Source: Clostridiales bacterium
GTDB lineage: Bacteria > Bacillota > Clostridia > Lachnospirales > Lachnospiraceae
Direction of reading: 5' to 3'
Length of the DNA stretch: 58,291 nt
Assembly: GCA_021199255.1 (NCBI GenBank)
Contig: JAJQIK010000042.1
Location: 2,246 to 60,536 of the forward strand
Shown: positions 1 through 8,461 of the stretch, in pieces
Layout of the letters: every line of letters starts with the position of its first letter
Numbering within the stretch: position 1 is the stretch's first letter
Notes under the pieces: generated by a model
Seen by the model: only the letters and a program-made list of their open reading frames with translations
The model's database searches: none
Told to the model about the DNA's origin: nothing
Made by a program: the position numbers and the translations under genes

Positions 1-48
1 GACTTGCGGTTCACAAGGGGCTTGCCCCCTGTGAACCTGTTCAAGTCC
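1..48. other. Strong intergenic hairpin at window start
   Basis: Nested inverted repeats: an outer GACTTG/CAAGTC pair (1-6 with 43-48) encloses GGTTCACA/TGTGAACC, which encloses GGGG/CCCC around a short loop. There is no T-tract directly after it, so it is not a clean terminator. It resembles the other GC-rich intergenic hairpins of this window and may be the 3' structure of the gene upstream of the window. The rest of 49-156 holds no recognised gene. Confidence 0.5.
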
Positions 49-156
49 TGTCATCTGCACTGGTAAGGCTTTTGAGACATGAAGATGTCCCGGAAGTCTT
101 TCTTTACTTTTAGGTAATGTATTCTTTGACTTTAGACGAAAAGAGATGCCTGCTTT

Positions 157-1539
157 ATGGAAGAGACAAAGACAATCACCCGTGAAGAGAAGATGGCGAC
201 GCAGTCCATTGGGAAGCTGATGGTCAGCATGACGCTTCCGTCTATATTGGCGCAGGTGATTCATATTTTATACAGTATTATTGACCGTGTTTATATCGGG
301 CATATGGAAGGCGTAGGGGCAAATGCGCTGACCGGCGTAGGCGTTACCTTCTGCATTACCATTTTTATTTCGGCTTTCGCCGCCTTTGTCAGCAGCGGCG
401 CGGCGCCCTTAGCCGCTATCTGGTTAGGCAGGCAGGACAGGGAGCGGGGGGAGAAGATTTTAGGGAACAGCGTCAGCTTTCTGGTGGTCTGTACCGTTTT
501 GCTGATGATTTTTTTCTATCTGTTTCAAAGACCGCTATTATATCTGTTTGGAGCCAGCGACGCCACTATCGGCTATGCCGTGGATTATTTATCCATTTAT
601 CTGCTGGGGACGATCTTTGTAGAGACAGCGCTGGGGCTGAACGCTTTTATTATCTGTCAGGGACATTCCCAAACGGCGATGATATCCGTGCTTCTTGGAG
701 CGGTTACCAATCTGGTTTTAGACCCCATCTTTATTTTCGGACTGCATCTGGGCGTGAAAGGGGCGGCCGCCGCTACCGTGATTTCCCAGGCGCTCAGCGC
801 GGCGTGGGTGATGCGGTTTTTGCTGGGACATCGGTCTTCCCTGAAAATACGCAGGAAATTTCTTAAATTTGACGGGAAAATACTGGGCGGTATTTGTGCG
901 CTGGGGATTTCGCCTTTTATCATGAGCGCTACGGAGAGCTTTATCAGTATTGTGTTAAATCACGGCCTGCAGGCCTACGGCGGCGACCTGCATGTGGGGT
1001 CGCTGACGATTATGCAGAGCGTGATGCAGTTATTTGCGGCTCCGATCAGCGGCTTTACGCAGGGAATGACCCCTGTTATCAGTTATAATTACGGCGCGAA
1101 GAATTTTGACCGGGTCAGGGCGCTTTACCGTCGGACTATCGGGATATGTTTCGGCTTCATGGCGACGGCGGCTGCCACCACCATGCTGTTTCCGGAGTTC
1201 TACGCGGGCTTATTTACCCGTGAGGAGGAACTGATAGGGCTGGTTGGTCAGGTGATGCCGATTTTCATGGCCGGCATGCTGGTGTTTGGCTTGCAGAACG
1301 GGATTCAGCCCTCTTTTCTGGCAATGGGGCAGGCGAAGATTTCTCTTTTTATAGCGGTGCTTCGTAAGATTATTTTGTTGATTCCGCTGGCGGTTATCCT
1401 GCCGCATTTTATGGGGGTTATGGGCGTATATTATGCGGAGCCGGTTTCGGATACGCTGTCAGCCGCTACGGCGACGGTGCTTTTTACCGTGAACAGCAGG
1501 AAAATACTGACGGAGGAAGCATGGGCAAGGATACGATGA
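157..1539 (+). CDS. MATE family efflux transporter
   Basis: A 460-residue, very hydrophobic protein with about 12 predicted membrane segments in two similar halves, the usual size and layout of multidrug and toxin extrusion (MATE/NorM-DinF) antiporters. Early residues include SIGKLMVSMTLPSILAQ, typical of the MATE helix-1 region, followed by a stretch around IIDRVYIGH that resembles the family's 'D-x-x-x-I/V-G' signature. It probably exports cationic or other small compounds from the cytoplasm using a Na+ or H+ gradient; the substrate cannot be read from sequence. The start is uncertain: no strong ribosome site precedes the ATG at 157, and a second ATG follows at 193. The stop codon lies inside a hairpin repeat (1534-1566). 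It appears to be a single-gene unit. Confidence 0.9.
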   Translation: MEETKTITREEKMATQSIGKLMVSMTLPSILAQVIHILYSIIDRVYIGHMEGVGANALTGVGVTFCITIFISAFAAFVSSGAAPLAAIWLGRQDRERGEKILGNSVSFLVVCTVLLMIFFYLFQRPLLYLFGASDATIGYAVDYLSIYLLGTIFVETALGLNAFIICQGHSQTAMISVLLGAVTNLVLDPIFIFGLHLGVKGAAAATVISQALSAAWVMRFLLGHRSSLKIRRKFLKFDGKILGGICALGISPFIMSATESFISIVLNHGLQAYGGDLHVGSLTIMQSVMQLFAAPISGFTQGMTPVISYNYGAKNFDRVRALYRRTIGICFGFMATAAATTMLFPEFYAGLFTREEELIGLVGQVMPIFMAGMLVFGLQNGIQPSFLAMGQAKISLFIAVLRKIILLIPLAVILPHFMGVMGVYYAEPVSDTLSAATATVLFTVNSRKILTEEAWARIR

Positions 1540-1616
1540 GAAACCGCCTTCGCGGATTTCTCATCGCCTCTTCGCACAGGCGTCGTACCGACGCTTTTAG
1601 CTCAGAAATGAAGATT
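1534..1616. repeat. Dispersed hairpin repeat, copy 1
   Basis: Stem arms CGATGAGAAACCGC and GCGGATTTCTCATCG pair around the loop CTTC with one bulged A, and the stem contains the stop codon of the MATE gene. A second hairpin, GCGTCG-TAC-CGACGC, follows at 1580-1594, then the conserved string GCTCAGAAATG (1600-1610). Copy 2 at 21907-21969 has the identical 25-bp core hairpin and the same tail, but a different second hairpin. The pattern is that of a REP-like dispersed intergenic element. Confidence 0.75.
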
Positions 1617-1708
1617 TTGTGAATAGATTGTTATTTTGTGGGATATCGGTTAGAATAGTTTCTGGATGTAAAAAATGCTTCGGAATGGATATTACATGGA
1701 GGATTGGT

Positions 1709-2665
1709 ATGCGAAAGAATAAAGCGGTAACAACATGGTTTGCCTGCGGCGCGGCATTGCTTCTGCTGGCCGGCTGCGGCAGCTCCACGGCGGATACAGG
1801 AAATACCGCCGACGGTGCGGAGAGCACACAGACCGATACGGAGAAAGAGAATTTAAAACAGGCGGGACTGGGCGGCCTGATAATGCTGTACGATGATTCT
1901 GTCTGGACTCAGCAGCCGGATCAGGAGACGGATTCCAGTCTTGTCTTTGAGGATCAGAACGAGTCGATTCTTGGAATTTCGTGTTCGAAGGAGGCTACCT
2001 ATCAGCACCCGCTGGACATGATTTCCCTGTCGGAGCAGATTTATGCTACCTATGAGGGATATGAGGAAGTGGAAGAACCCACGGAGGTGGAAGTGCAGGA
2101 CGCAAGCTGGTATGAGTGGGTGATCCGGTATGAGGAAAACGGGGTCGATACGGTATCCCTGCAGCGTTTCTATGCGAAGAACTATTATGTCTACACAATG
2201 ACTTATGTGGCTGAGGAAGCGGCTTATGAGGCAGGGAAGAGCGAGGCGGTGAAAGCCATGAATTCTGTAGTCATGAGCGTGCCGGACAATGCAGAAGCGG
2301 AAGAAAAGGCGAAAGAATTTCTGGTGGGAACCTGGAGTATCGGCGTTGACAGCGAGGGCGATAAGGGATATCTCGTGCTGGAGGAGGACGGTACTTATGA
2401 GTGGTATATGGACAGCAGTATGGACGCCGCCAATATGCACACAGGGACTTATGGATGCGATGTGGAGAATACCACCTTGGGATTTGACGAGGGAGAGGGA
2501 GTTTATCTGGTGCTTTATCCGGAAGCCTTATACGTAGATGGGGAGAAGGGTATGACCGGCAGCCCGAAATACGACTACGCCTTTTCCTTAGAGCAGGGAA
2601 GCGACGGCTCCTATCCCATGATGAACGTCACTACCTTTGATATCTATACCACATATAAAAATTAA
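1709..2665 (+). CDS. Lipoprotein of unknown function
   Basis: A 318-residue secreted lipoprotein. The signal peptide runs from MRKNKAVTTW through a hydrophobic stretch to the lipobox LLAGC, and the mature part begins with a Ser/Thr/Asp/Glu-rich linker (about residues 24-50). I chose the ATG at 1709 because TGGAGG lies at 1697-1702 and because it gives a proper signal peptide; the open frame extends upstream to 1619 without one. The mature region is acidic and rich in Tyr and Trp. The last third (roughly residues 205-318, with W-S-I-G and Y-L-V-L-E-E-D-G-T-Y-E-W) looks like a small beta-rich domain of the lipocalin-like/DUF type, but I recognise no family with confidence. Monocistronic, followed by a terminator. 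Confidence 0.75.
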   Translation: MRKNKAVTTWFACGAALLLLAGCGSSTADTGNTADGAESTQTDTEKENLKQAGLGGLIMLYDDSVWTQQPDQETDSSLVFEDQNESILGISCSKEATYQHPLDMISLSEQIYATYEGYEEVEEPTEVEVQDASWYEWVIRYEENGVDTVSLQRFYAKNYYVYTMTYVAEEAAYEAGKSEAVKAMNSVVMSVPDNAEAEEKAKEFLVGTWSIGVDSEGDKGYLVLEEDGTYEWYMDSSMDAANMHTGTYGCDVENTTLGFDEGEGVYLVLYPEALYVDGEKGMTGSPKYDYAFSLEQGSDGSYPMMNVTTFDIYTTYKN

Positions 2666-2700
2666 AAGGAAATAAAGAAGAAAATAATGAAATGCTAAAA

Positions 2701-2742
2701 AGAGACTTTCGGTATGGTTTATTCATAGGGAGGTCTTTTTTT
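2701..2742 (+). terminator. Rho-independent terminator after the lipoprotein gene
   Basis: AGAC/GTCT arms extend through wobble pairs and an inner TATG/CATA stem, followed by seven T. It lies 35 bp after the lipoprotein stop codon. Confidence 0.6.
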
Positions 2743-2811
2743 GAACGTTTTCGGACAGTCCTGATGCGGCAGGCGATAGCACATCGGGAAACGCTTTTGT
2801 TAAATATGAAT

Positions 2812-2823
2812 AAAAACGTTTTT
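2812..2823. promoter_or_regulatory. Upstream LacI-type operator of the glycan locus
   Basis: Perfect CG-centred palindrome AAAAACGTTTTT, the symmetry expected of a LacI/GalR-family site. The same 12 bp recurs at 2933-2944, 121 bp away centre to centre. A weaker similar sequence, GAAACGCTTTTG, lies at 2789-2800. The likely binder is the LacI-type protein encoded at 7420-8436 (inference). Confidence 0.65.
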
Positions 2824-2892
2824 GATAAAGGCGCATAAATGGATAAAAAATAAAATAATTTTGTTCAAATTGTATAAAAATATTTTTTACTA

Positions 2893-2921
2893 TTGCAAAT
2901 AATATGTTCATATGGTACTAT
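2893..2921 (+). promoter_or_regulatory. Promoter of the sugar ABC transporter operon
   Basis: TTGCAA (2893-2898), 17-bp spacer, TACTAT (2916-2921). It lies between the two CG-centred palindromes, and its expected start point (about 2928) is just upstream of the second one. Confidence 0.65.
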
Positions 2922-2930
2922 TTAACCAAT

Positions 2931-2946
2931 ATAAAAACGTTTTTAT
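2931..2946. promoter_or_regulatory. Main LacI-type operator overlapping the transcription start
   Basis: Perfect 16-bp palindrome ATAAAAACGTTTTTAT immediately downstream of the predicted -10 box, a position where a bound repressor would block initiation. It shares the 12-bp core with the site at 2812. Confidence 0.7.
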
Positions 2947-2984
2947 TTTTGCGAAGCAGTAGCTTGTTGAGAATGGAGGAATAT

Positions 2985-4481
2985 ATGGAAAAAAGTTTGA
3001 CATTACTGTCAAAATGCAATGCGATTCTGGACAAAGAACTGGACGGAAGGAAAAAGGGAATTTGGATTACGATGACGGTAAGCTTGATAACGATTATTCT
3101 ATCGCTTCCCTTTTTCAGTTGGGTCAAACTGGTGAATATTTCTGCTTTGTTTGCCAAAATGGGGATTACCAAAGAAATGGCGGCTAATTTATACACTGGT
3201 TATAGTATTTTCAACCTTCTATCATTTGTGCAGGAATCGGGGGAAGGAAGAATTGGCTTATATGCTATGATACTTCTGATTATTATGGCGGCAGCTCTCT
3301 ATTTTAACGTTGCCTATGTTGTCAGGGTGATTTTCAGGATAAAGGGGGATAAAGGAAATCTGAGCCTTTATGCTACCGGGCGGACGGCGATGTTGTTTGA
3401 AGTTATTTTAGCGGGAGCCACTATTGGCTACGTGGTTTTTGCGAACCGCAAGTTCGGTATGAAAGGTTTTCAAACATCGCCGATGGTATACATATTGCTG
3501 ATGATTTCTCTTTTCTCTTATCTGGTAATTAAATTAATGGAGGCGGAGGAGAGGACGCTTTATAAAGAGCATGGAATTTTGAAGGAAATCAGAAAGAACT
3601 GGGTATTGTTTGTGATGCTGGTTCCTACATTTATTTACTTTATGATTAACAATTATCTGCCCATGATTGGAGTGTATTATGCGTTTACTAATTTCAATTT
3701 CAGGGACGGTCTGTGGGGGAGCCCATTTGTAGGCTTTAAGAATTTTGAGTTCCTGATCAAAGCCGATTTGTTCCGGCTTACCAGAAACACTATTTTATAT
3801 AATCTGGTGTTTATCGGCGTAGGCAATATCCTACAGATTGTATTTGCGATCTTTGTCAGCCAGGTGACTGTAAAGTGGTTTAAAAAGACTACGCAGACGC
3901 TGATGTTTATGCCCTACTTTGTATCTTTCGTTATCTTAAAAGTATTGGTATATAACATTTTTGAATATCAGTATGGTTTGATTAACAATATCCTTATTTC
4001 CATGGGCGGGGATAGAATTGATTTTTATAATACGCCGTCTTACTGGCCGGTGTTGATTACGCTGTTTTACCTGTGGAAAAATATTGGCTACGGAATGGTT
4101 GTGTATCTGGCGACGATTATGGGCATTGACAGCGAATACTATGAGGCGGCAAAGGTGGACGGAGCCAATATCTTTCAGCAGATCTGGTATATTACGCTGC
4201 CGCTTGTAAAACCGACCTTTATTATTCTACTTCTCTATGCGCTGGGAAGTATTATGAAGGGGCAGTTTGAACTATTCTATCAAATGATCGGCAATAATGG
4301 AGTCCTTTATAATATTACGGATATCTTTGATACCTATGTATACAGAATTACCATGACTCAGCCGCTCAGCATTGGCCTCGGTACGGCAGCAGGCCTCTAC
4401 CAGTCGCTGTTTGGATTCATCATTGTAGTTCTGGTGAATTTCCTTGTGAAACGTAAAAATCCTGAATATGCATTATTCTAG
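2985..4481 (+). CDS. Carbohydrate ABC transporter permease, LplB type, with membrane N-terminal extension
   Basis: A 498-residue inner-membrane permease. The last ~300 residues (from about 203, KNWVLFVMLVPTFIYF) are a standard LplB/UgpA-type permease with the EAA loop EYYEAAKVDGANIFQQIW that docks on the ATPase. Family members are usually about 300 residues long. Here about 200 extra residues at the N-terminus carry roughly four more hydrophobic segments (about 28-48, 93-115, 130-155 and 170-190). I chose the ATG at 2985 because GGAGG lies at 2975-2979; the frame is open to 2904, but that region contains the operator and the promoter start point. It is first in an operon with the permease at 4500 and the binding protein at 5585. 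No ATPase gene is present, so a shared MsmK-type ATPase elsewhere is likely. Confidence 0.88.
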   Translation: MEKSLTLLSKCNAILDKELDGRKKGIWITMTVSLITIILSLPFFSWVKLVNISALFAKMGITKEMAANLYTGYSIFNLLSFVQESGEGRIGLYAMILLIIMAAALYFNVAYVVRVIFRIKGDKGNLSLYATGRTAMLFEVILAGATIGYVVFANRKFGMKGFQTSPMVYILLMISLFSYLVIKLMEAEERTLYKEHGILKEIRKNWVLFVMLVPTFIYFMINNYLPMIGVYYAFTNFNFRDGLWGSPFVGFKNFEFLIKADLFRLTRNTILYNLVFIGVGNILQIVFAIFVSQVTVKWFKKTTQTLMFMPYFVSFVILKVLVYNIFEYQYGLINNILISMGGDRIDFYNTPSYWPVLITLFYLWKNIGYGMVVYLATIMGIDSEYYEAAKVDGANIFQQIWYITLPLVKPTFIILLLYALGSIMKGQFELFYQMIGNNGVLYNITDIFDTYVYRITMTQPLSIGLGTAAGLYQSLFGFIIVVLVNFLVKRKNPEYALF

Positions 4482-4499
4482 CAGAAGGAGGATATCAAG

Positions 4500-5390
4500 A
4501 TGAAAATCAAAAAGAACGCTTCGACGATTGTTTTTGAAGTGATAACTTACGCCATGCTCACCATTGGGGCGCTTGTATGCGTACTGCCTTTTATTATTAT
4601 TCTTTCAGGCTCTTTTACTGACAATACTACGATTCTCACAAAGGGTTACAGTCTGTTGCCAAGAAATATTACCTTGTCTGCATACAAGACGATTTTCAGG
4701 GCGCCGAAGGATATCTTGCAGGCGTATAAAATGACACTGTATTACACTATTGTGGGAACGACGCTGGGGTTGTTTATGATAACCCTGACGGGCTATGTGA
4801 TTTCCAGGAGAGAATTTAAGTATCGCAATCAGGTTTCCTTTTTGATTTATTTTACCAGTATTTTTGGCGGAGGTATGATTCCCTGGTATCTAATGTATGC
4901 GAATGTCCTGAATATGAAAGGTTCCACCTTCGCGATCTGGTTCCCGGCGTTGATGAGCCCGTTCCTGGTGATTTTGATGAGAACCTTTATTGTGGGCTCT
5001 GTCCCGGAGGCAATCACAGAGTCTGCCAAAATTGACGGGGCGGGCCACTTTACTATATTTACCAGGATTGTGCTGCCGGTGCTTGGCCCGGGGCTTGCGA
5101 CTGTAGGACTGTTTTTGGCGCTCGGTTATTGGAATGACTGGTACCGCTCTTCTATGTTCAGTACCAATTCAGAGACCTGGGAGTTGCAGTTCTATCTGTA
5201 TGATCTGTTAAATGCGACCACCGCTCTCAAACAAATGTCACAAAGTACCAGTATATCCACTGCTGATCTTCCGACCGAATCGGTGAAACTGGCCATGGCG
5301 GTGGTGGCTACTGGACCTGTACTGCTTCTGTATCCCTTTGTGCAGAAATATTTTGTCTCGGGAATTACAGTAGGCGCGGTCAAGGGATAA
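4500..5390 (+). CDS. Carbohydrate ABC transporter permease, YtcP/LplC type
   Basis: A 296-residue partner permease with six predicted membrane segments and the EAA-loop sequence ITESAKIDGAGHFTIFTRIVLP. It ends in the characteristic YPFVQKYFVSGITVGAVKG tail of the LplC/YtcP group (MalG-like inner-membrane subunits). AGGAGG lies upstream of the ATG, and the gap to the first permease is 18 bp, so the two are co-transcribed. It forms the transmembrane channel with the protein at 2985 and receives oligosaccharide from the lipoprotein at 5585. Confidence 0.93.
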   Translation: MKIKKNASTIVFEVITYAMLTIGALVCVLPFIIILSGSFTDNTTILTKGYSLLPRNITLSAYKTIFRAPKDILQAYKMTLYYTIVGTTLGLFMITLTGYVISRREFKYRNQVSFLIYFTSIFGGGMIPWYLMYANVLNMKGSTFAIWFPALMSPFLVILMRTFIVGSVPEAITESAKIDGAGHFTIFTRIVLPVLGPGLATVGLFLALGYWNDWYRSSMFSTNSETWELQFYLYDLLNATTALKQMSQSTSISTADLPTESVKLAMAVVATGPVLLLYPFVQKYFVSGITVGAVKG

Positions 5391-5400
5391 AGCCTGGATT

Positions 5401-5508
5401 AACAAAATTAATATTTTAACAAAGTTAATACTTTAACAAAGTTAATACTTTAACAAAGTTAATACTTTAACAAAGTTAATATTTTAACAAAGTTAATATT
5501 TTAACTTT
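5401..5508. repeat. Six tandem 17-bp repeats between permease and binding-protein genes
   Basis: Six head-to-tail copies of AACAAAGTTAATACTTT (5401-5502), with variation only at a few positions, followed by a partial AACTTT. Each junction creates the small inverted repeat TTAAC-AAA-GTTAA. There is no open frame and no spacer variation, so it is not a CRISPR array. It lies inside the operon, just ahead of the binding-protein gene, where it could affect mRNA processing, bind a regulator or act as a slippage-prone variable tract. Confidence 0.85.
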
Positions 5509-5524
5509 GGGAAAACGGTATAGA

Positions 5525-5560
5525 AAAGTGCTTGCACTTTGATATAAAAGAACTGATAAC
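5525..5560 (+). promoter_or_regulatory. Possible internal promoter and palindrome ahead of the binding-protein gene
   Basis: AAAGTGC-TT-GCACTTT (5525-5540) is an inverted repeat with 7-bp arms. It overlaps a possible -35 TTGCAC (5532-5537) that is followed, after 17 bp, by GATAAC (5555-5560). This would give extra expression of the binding protein, which is normally needed in excess over its permeases. Confidence 0.4.
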
Positions 5561-5584
5561 AAATCTTATAACAGGAGGGTAAAC

Positions 5585-7222
5585 ATGAAAAAGGCAAACA
5601 AAACAGTGAGCGTCCTATTGACTGTAGCAATGACGCTTATGCTTGGGGGCTGCGGTGCACAGTCCGCGGCGGACAGCATGGAGGATGTGGTTACGGAGGA
5701 AACGGCGGTTGCCCAAGGAGGGGAGGAAACGGCTGAAACCACAGAGGAGGCGGAAACGGCAGAACTGGACACATCAGAGAGAGTTGACCTGGTATTCTAT
5801 GTCATGGGAGACGCGCCTGCTGATGAGGAAATGGTAGAGGATGCCATTAATGATATTCTGCTCGAAAAGCTCAATGCAACTATCGATATGCAGTTTTCTA
5901 CATGGACGGATTTCCAGCAGAAATACAGTCTGGAGCTGACAGCCGGTTCCGCCGATCTTATTTATGTTGCGAACTGGTTAAATTATGGACAGCTTGCGCA
6001 GAGCGGCGCTTTTATGGAACTGGATGAACTACTGGACACGGTAGCGCCTGACTTAAAGGCGGCTGCCGGGGATGCCAACCTCAATATGTGTAGTGTGGAC
6101 GGTAAGATTTATGCGGTGCCCTGTACCTGGGCAGAGTATGTATCCAACGGCGTCAAATATCGCGAGGATTTAAGGGAAAAATATGATTTGCCGGTACCGG
6201 ACAGCCTGGAAAACTTTGAAGCTTATTTGCTGGGGATTCAGGAGAATGATCCTTCCCAGGGACTGTTAACCGTGACCACGGAAGAAAGCCAGGGCTTTTT
6301 GACAGCATTTGACGCTGCATGGATTTTTAATTATAAATATTCTTGGGTGAATATTAACGGACTTCCTTATGGTCTCACCGCAGATTATGATTCGCCCATG
6401 GATGTATATGATTACTGGTATTCAGATGATTTTGTGGAAGATATGAAGCTGATGAAGAAATGGGCTGATCTGGGCTTCTGGTCTAAGAGCGCCCTGTCGG
6501 ATACCAATAACAGCGAATCTTACAAGAATGGCCTGTGCGTAGCGGAAATCGCGGGACAAAATCCCAATAAGCAGATTACGGCTATTCAGGATTTCCAGAA
6601 CGACGGACATGACGATTGGGAATCAGAGTACATTGCGTATGGCGAGGTAAATGGCGTAATCTATCCGGGACATGCAACCCAAAACGCTACGGCGATTGTA
6701 AATGGCTGCCAGAACCCGGAAAGGGCGCTGAAGGTACTGGAACTGCTTATGACAGATCAGGAGCTGAACAATTTAATTCAGGCGGGAATTGAGGGCGTTC
6801 ATTATACGCTGGACGACCAGGGGGTTTATACCAATCTGAATCCTTCTAATCCTACTTTTGCGTATGAGGGATTTAACACATGGGCTTTGAGAAACGGCGA
6901 TTATAAGCTTCCGCAGGAATCCGATATTATTTTGAATGAAATGTTTGAAAAGTACGAAGAAATAGGAAGCCAGACGAAATTTCCTAATGTGAATATCTAT
7001 GACGGTTTCAGCGAGAACTATGATGCGTATGCAGCGGAAAGAACGGCGGTTTCCAATGTCATGAAGCAGTATTTGGCGCCTTTGCAGGCGGGGCTTGTGG
7101 ACGATGTGGATTCGGCGGTTGAAGAATTTCGCCGGAAGATGACGGACGCAGGCATTGACGTCTGTCGTGAAGGGTTTGAGCAGCAGTGGATTGCTTATTG
7201 TGAAGAGTACGGTTATAAGTAA
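5585..7222 (+). CDS. Extracellular solute-binding lipoprotein of the sugar ABC transporter
   Basis: A 545-residue lipoprotein. The signal peptide ends in the lipobox LMLGGC and is followed by a Glu/Thr-rich linker (about residues 30-62). The mature domain begins VDLVFYVMGDAPADEE and has the length and pattern of the LipO/YtcQ-type binding proteins (family 1 extracellular solute-binding) that pair with LplB/LplC permeases. AGGAGGG precedes the ATG at 5585. It captures an oligosaccharide at the cell surface; the GH30 gene in the same locus suggests a beta-linked glycan fragment, but the ligand is not determined by sequence. Confidence 0.92.
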   Translation: MKKANKTVSVLLTVAMTLMLGGCGAQSAADSMEDVVTEETAVAQGGEETAETTEEAETAELDTSERVDLVFYVMGDAPADEEMVEDAINDILLEKLNATIDMQFSTWTDFQQKYSLELTAGSADLIYVANWLNYGQLAQSGAFMELDELLDTVAPDLKAAAGDANLNMCSVDGKIYAVPCTWAEYVSNGVKYREDLREKYDLPVPDSLENFEAYLLGIQENDPSQGLLTVTTEESQGFLTAFDAAWIFNYKYSWVNINGLPYGLTADYDSPMDVYDYWYSDDFVEDMKLMKKWADLGFWSKSALSDTNNSESYKNGLCVAEIAGQNPNKQITAIQDFQNDGHDDWESEYIAYGEVNGVIYPGHATQNATAIVNGCQNPERALKVLELLMTDQELNNLIQAGIEGVHYTLDDQGVYTNLNPSNPTFAYEGFNTWALRNGDYKLPQESDIILNEMFEKYEEIGSQTKFPNVNIYDGFSENYDAYAAERTAVSNVMKQYLAPLQAGLVDDVDSAVEEFRRKMTDAGIDVCREGFEQQWIAYCEEYGYK

Positions 7223-7243
7223 GATTTATTCCGTCTTTTTTGT

Positions 7244-7288
7244 GAATATCGAAACGGCTGGCAGCTTTTGCCGGCTGTTTTGATATTC
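7244..7288 (+). terminator. Long hairpin terminator after the transporter operon
   Basis: Two 20-nt arms (7244-7263 and 7269-7288) pair fully, allowing three G-T wobbles, around a 5-nt loop. A run of four T lies inside the outer stem at 7278-7281, just after the inner GC-rich stem, as in an intrinsic terminator. Confidence 0.65.
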
Positions 7289-7341
7289 CATGTATCGTGG
7301 TGCGCGTCCGGGGAATCGGTGTCCAGAGTCATAGATGGCCA

Positions 7342-7370
7342 TTGTCTGAAAATTAATTTTATGTTAGCAT
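7342..7370 (+). promoter_or_regulatory. Promoter of the LacI-type regulator gene
   Basis: TTGTCT (7342-7347), 17-bp spacer, TAGCAT (7365-7370). The spacer contains a perfect 12-bp palindrome AAAATTAATTTT (7349-7360), a possible control site that is not CG-centred. Confidence 0.5.
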
Positions 7371-7419
7371 AGATGAGGAAATAGCAAAGAATAATGATAG
7401 ATAATGGAGAAGAAGCAAA

Positions 7420-8436
7420 GTGACATCACGAAAAGTTACGATAAGGGATGTGGCAAGAGAGGCGGGCGTCTCTATTTCCACGGTATCGAATGCGCTCAAC
7501 GGCGTGGATGTGTTGCATCCCGATACCAAACGTCATATTTTGGAGACGGCGCAGCGGTTGCACTATGTACCGAACTTAAATGGTAAAAATCTGAAGTCTC
7601 ATGCCACAAAGGTGATTGGCCTTTTTCTTACCTCGTTGACGGGGCCTTATTATGGTACGCTGGCGGATTCGATTTATCACAGGTGTCAGGAATACGGCTA
7701 TGAGCTTAATATCTTTATCAGTGATAAGGTAGATAATGCCATGATTAACCTGCTGGGACATCGAGTGGACGGAGCTATTATTTTAAATGAGCATATTCAG
7801 CAAAAGGAAGTAGATATGCTGCTGGAAAATGTAATACCTGTGGTTTTCATAGACAGGATACAGGAGGGGGCGCTTGCGTCCAGCGTTATTTTTGATTCTT
7901 ATCGTGAAGGAAAACTGGCAGGGAAATATCTGCTGGATCTGGGACACACCACCTTTGCTTATATTCGCGGTATTGCCAATAACTTTGACAACATAGAACG
8001 GCTTCGGGGATTTCGGGATGTATTACGGGAATCCGGCATTGTTTTAACAGAAAAATATATTTTACGAGGAGAATTTGAACGAGATGCCGCTTATCGCTCC
8101 GTGTCGGAATTTGTAGAATCGGGAACGCCTTTGCCGGAAGCAATTTTTGCCGGAAATGATTTGAGCGCTATTGGTACAATCGAGGCGCTTCTTGATAAGG
8201 GCATTAAGGTGCCTGAGCAGGTTAGCGTGATCGGGTGTGACGATATTGAAATGGCGCGGTTGGTCAGACCGTCGATTACTACGGTCAGAACCTCTTTTGA
8301 AGAACAGGGCAGCAGGGCGGTGGAACATCTAATTAGAATGATCAGGGATGAAGAGCCGGGAACCATAGAAGTGCTGTACGGACAAATTATGGAGCGGGAA
8401 TCTACATCTCCCAGGGAGCGGAGTGAAATGACTTGA
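7420..8436 (+). CDS. LacI family transcriptional regulator of the glycan locus
   Basis: A 338-residue protein. The N-terminal LacI helix-turn-helix (VTIRDVAREAGVSISTVSNALNG) and hinge region are followed by a periplasmic-binding-protein-like sugar-sensing domain with the typical IFAGNDLSAIGTIEAL and VSVIGCDDIEMARLVRPSITTVR segments. Translation starts at GTG (7420), ten bases after GGAG. It probably represses the transporter operon at 2985 through the palindromes at 2812 and 2931 and is released by the imported sugar; the match of protein to site is inference. The GH30 gene starts 25 bp after its stop. Confidence 0.92.
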   Translation: MTSRKVTIRDVAREAGVSISTVSNALNGVDVLHPDTKRHILETAQRLHYVPNLNGKNLKSHATKVIGLFLTSLTGPYYGTLADSIYHRCQEYGYELNIFISDKVDNAMINLLGHRVDGAIILNEHIQQKEVDMLLENVIPVVFIDRIQEGALASSVIFDSYREGKLAGKYLLDLGHTTFAYIRGIANNFDNIERLRGFRDVLRESGIVLTEKYILRGEFERDAAYRSVSEFVESGTPLPEAIFAGNDLSAIGTIEALLDKGIKVPEQVSVIGCDDIEMARLVRPSITTVRTSFEEQGSRAVEHLIRMIRDEEPGTIEVLYGQIMERESTSPRERSEMT

Positions 8437-8461
8437 AAACGACATTTTCATTGGAGGAAAT

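Noticed and set aside
2904-2984. Extended N-terminus of the LplB-type permease
   Set aside because: This stretch contains the predicted -10 box, transcription start and operator; GGAGG supports the ATG at 2985.
5401-5508. Possible CRISPR array
   Set aside because: Units are contiguous 17-mers with no spacers and no cas genes nearby; it is a simple tandem repeat.
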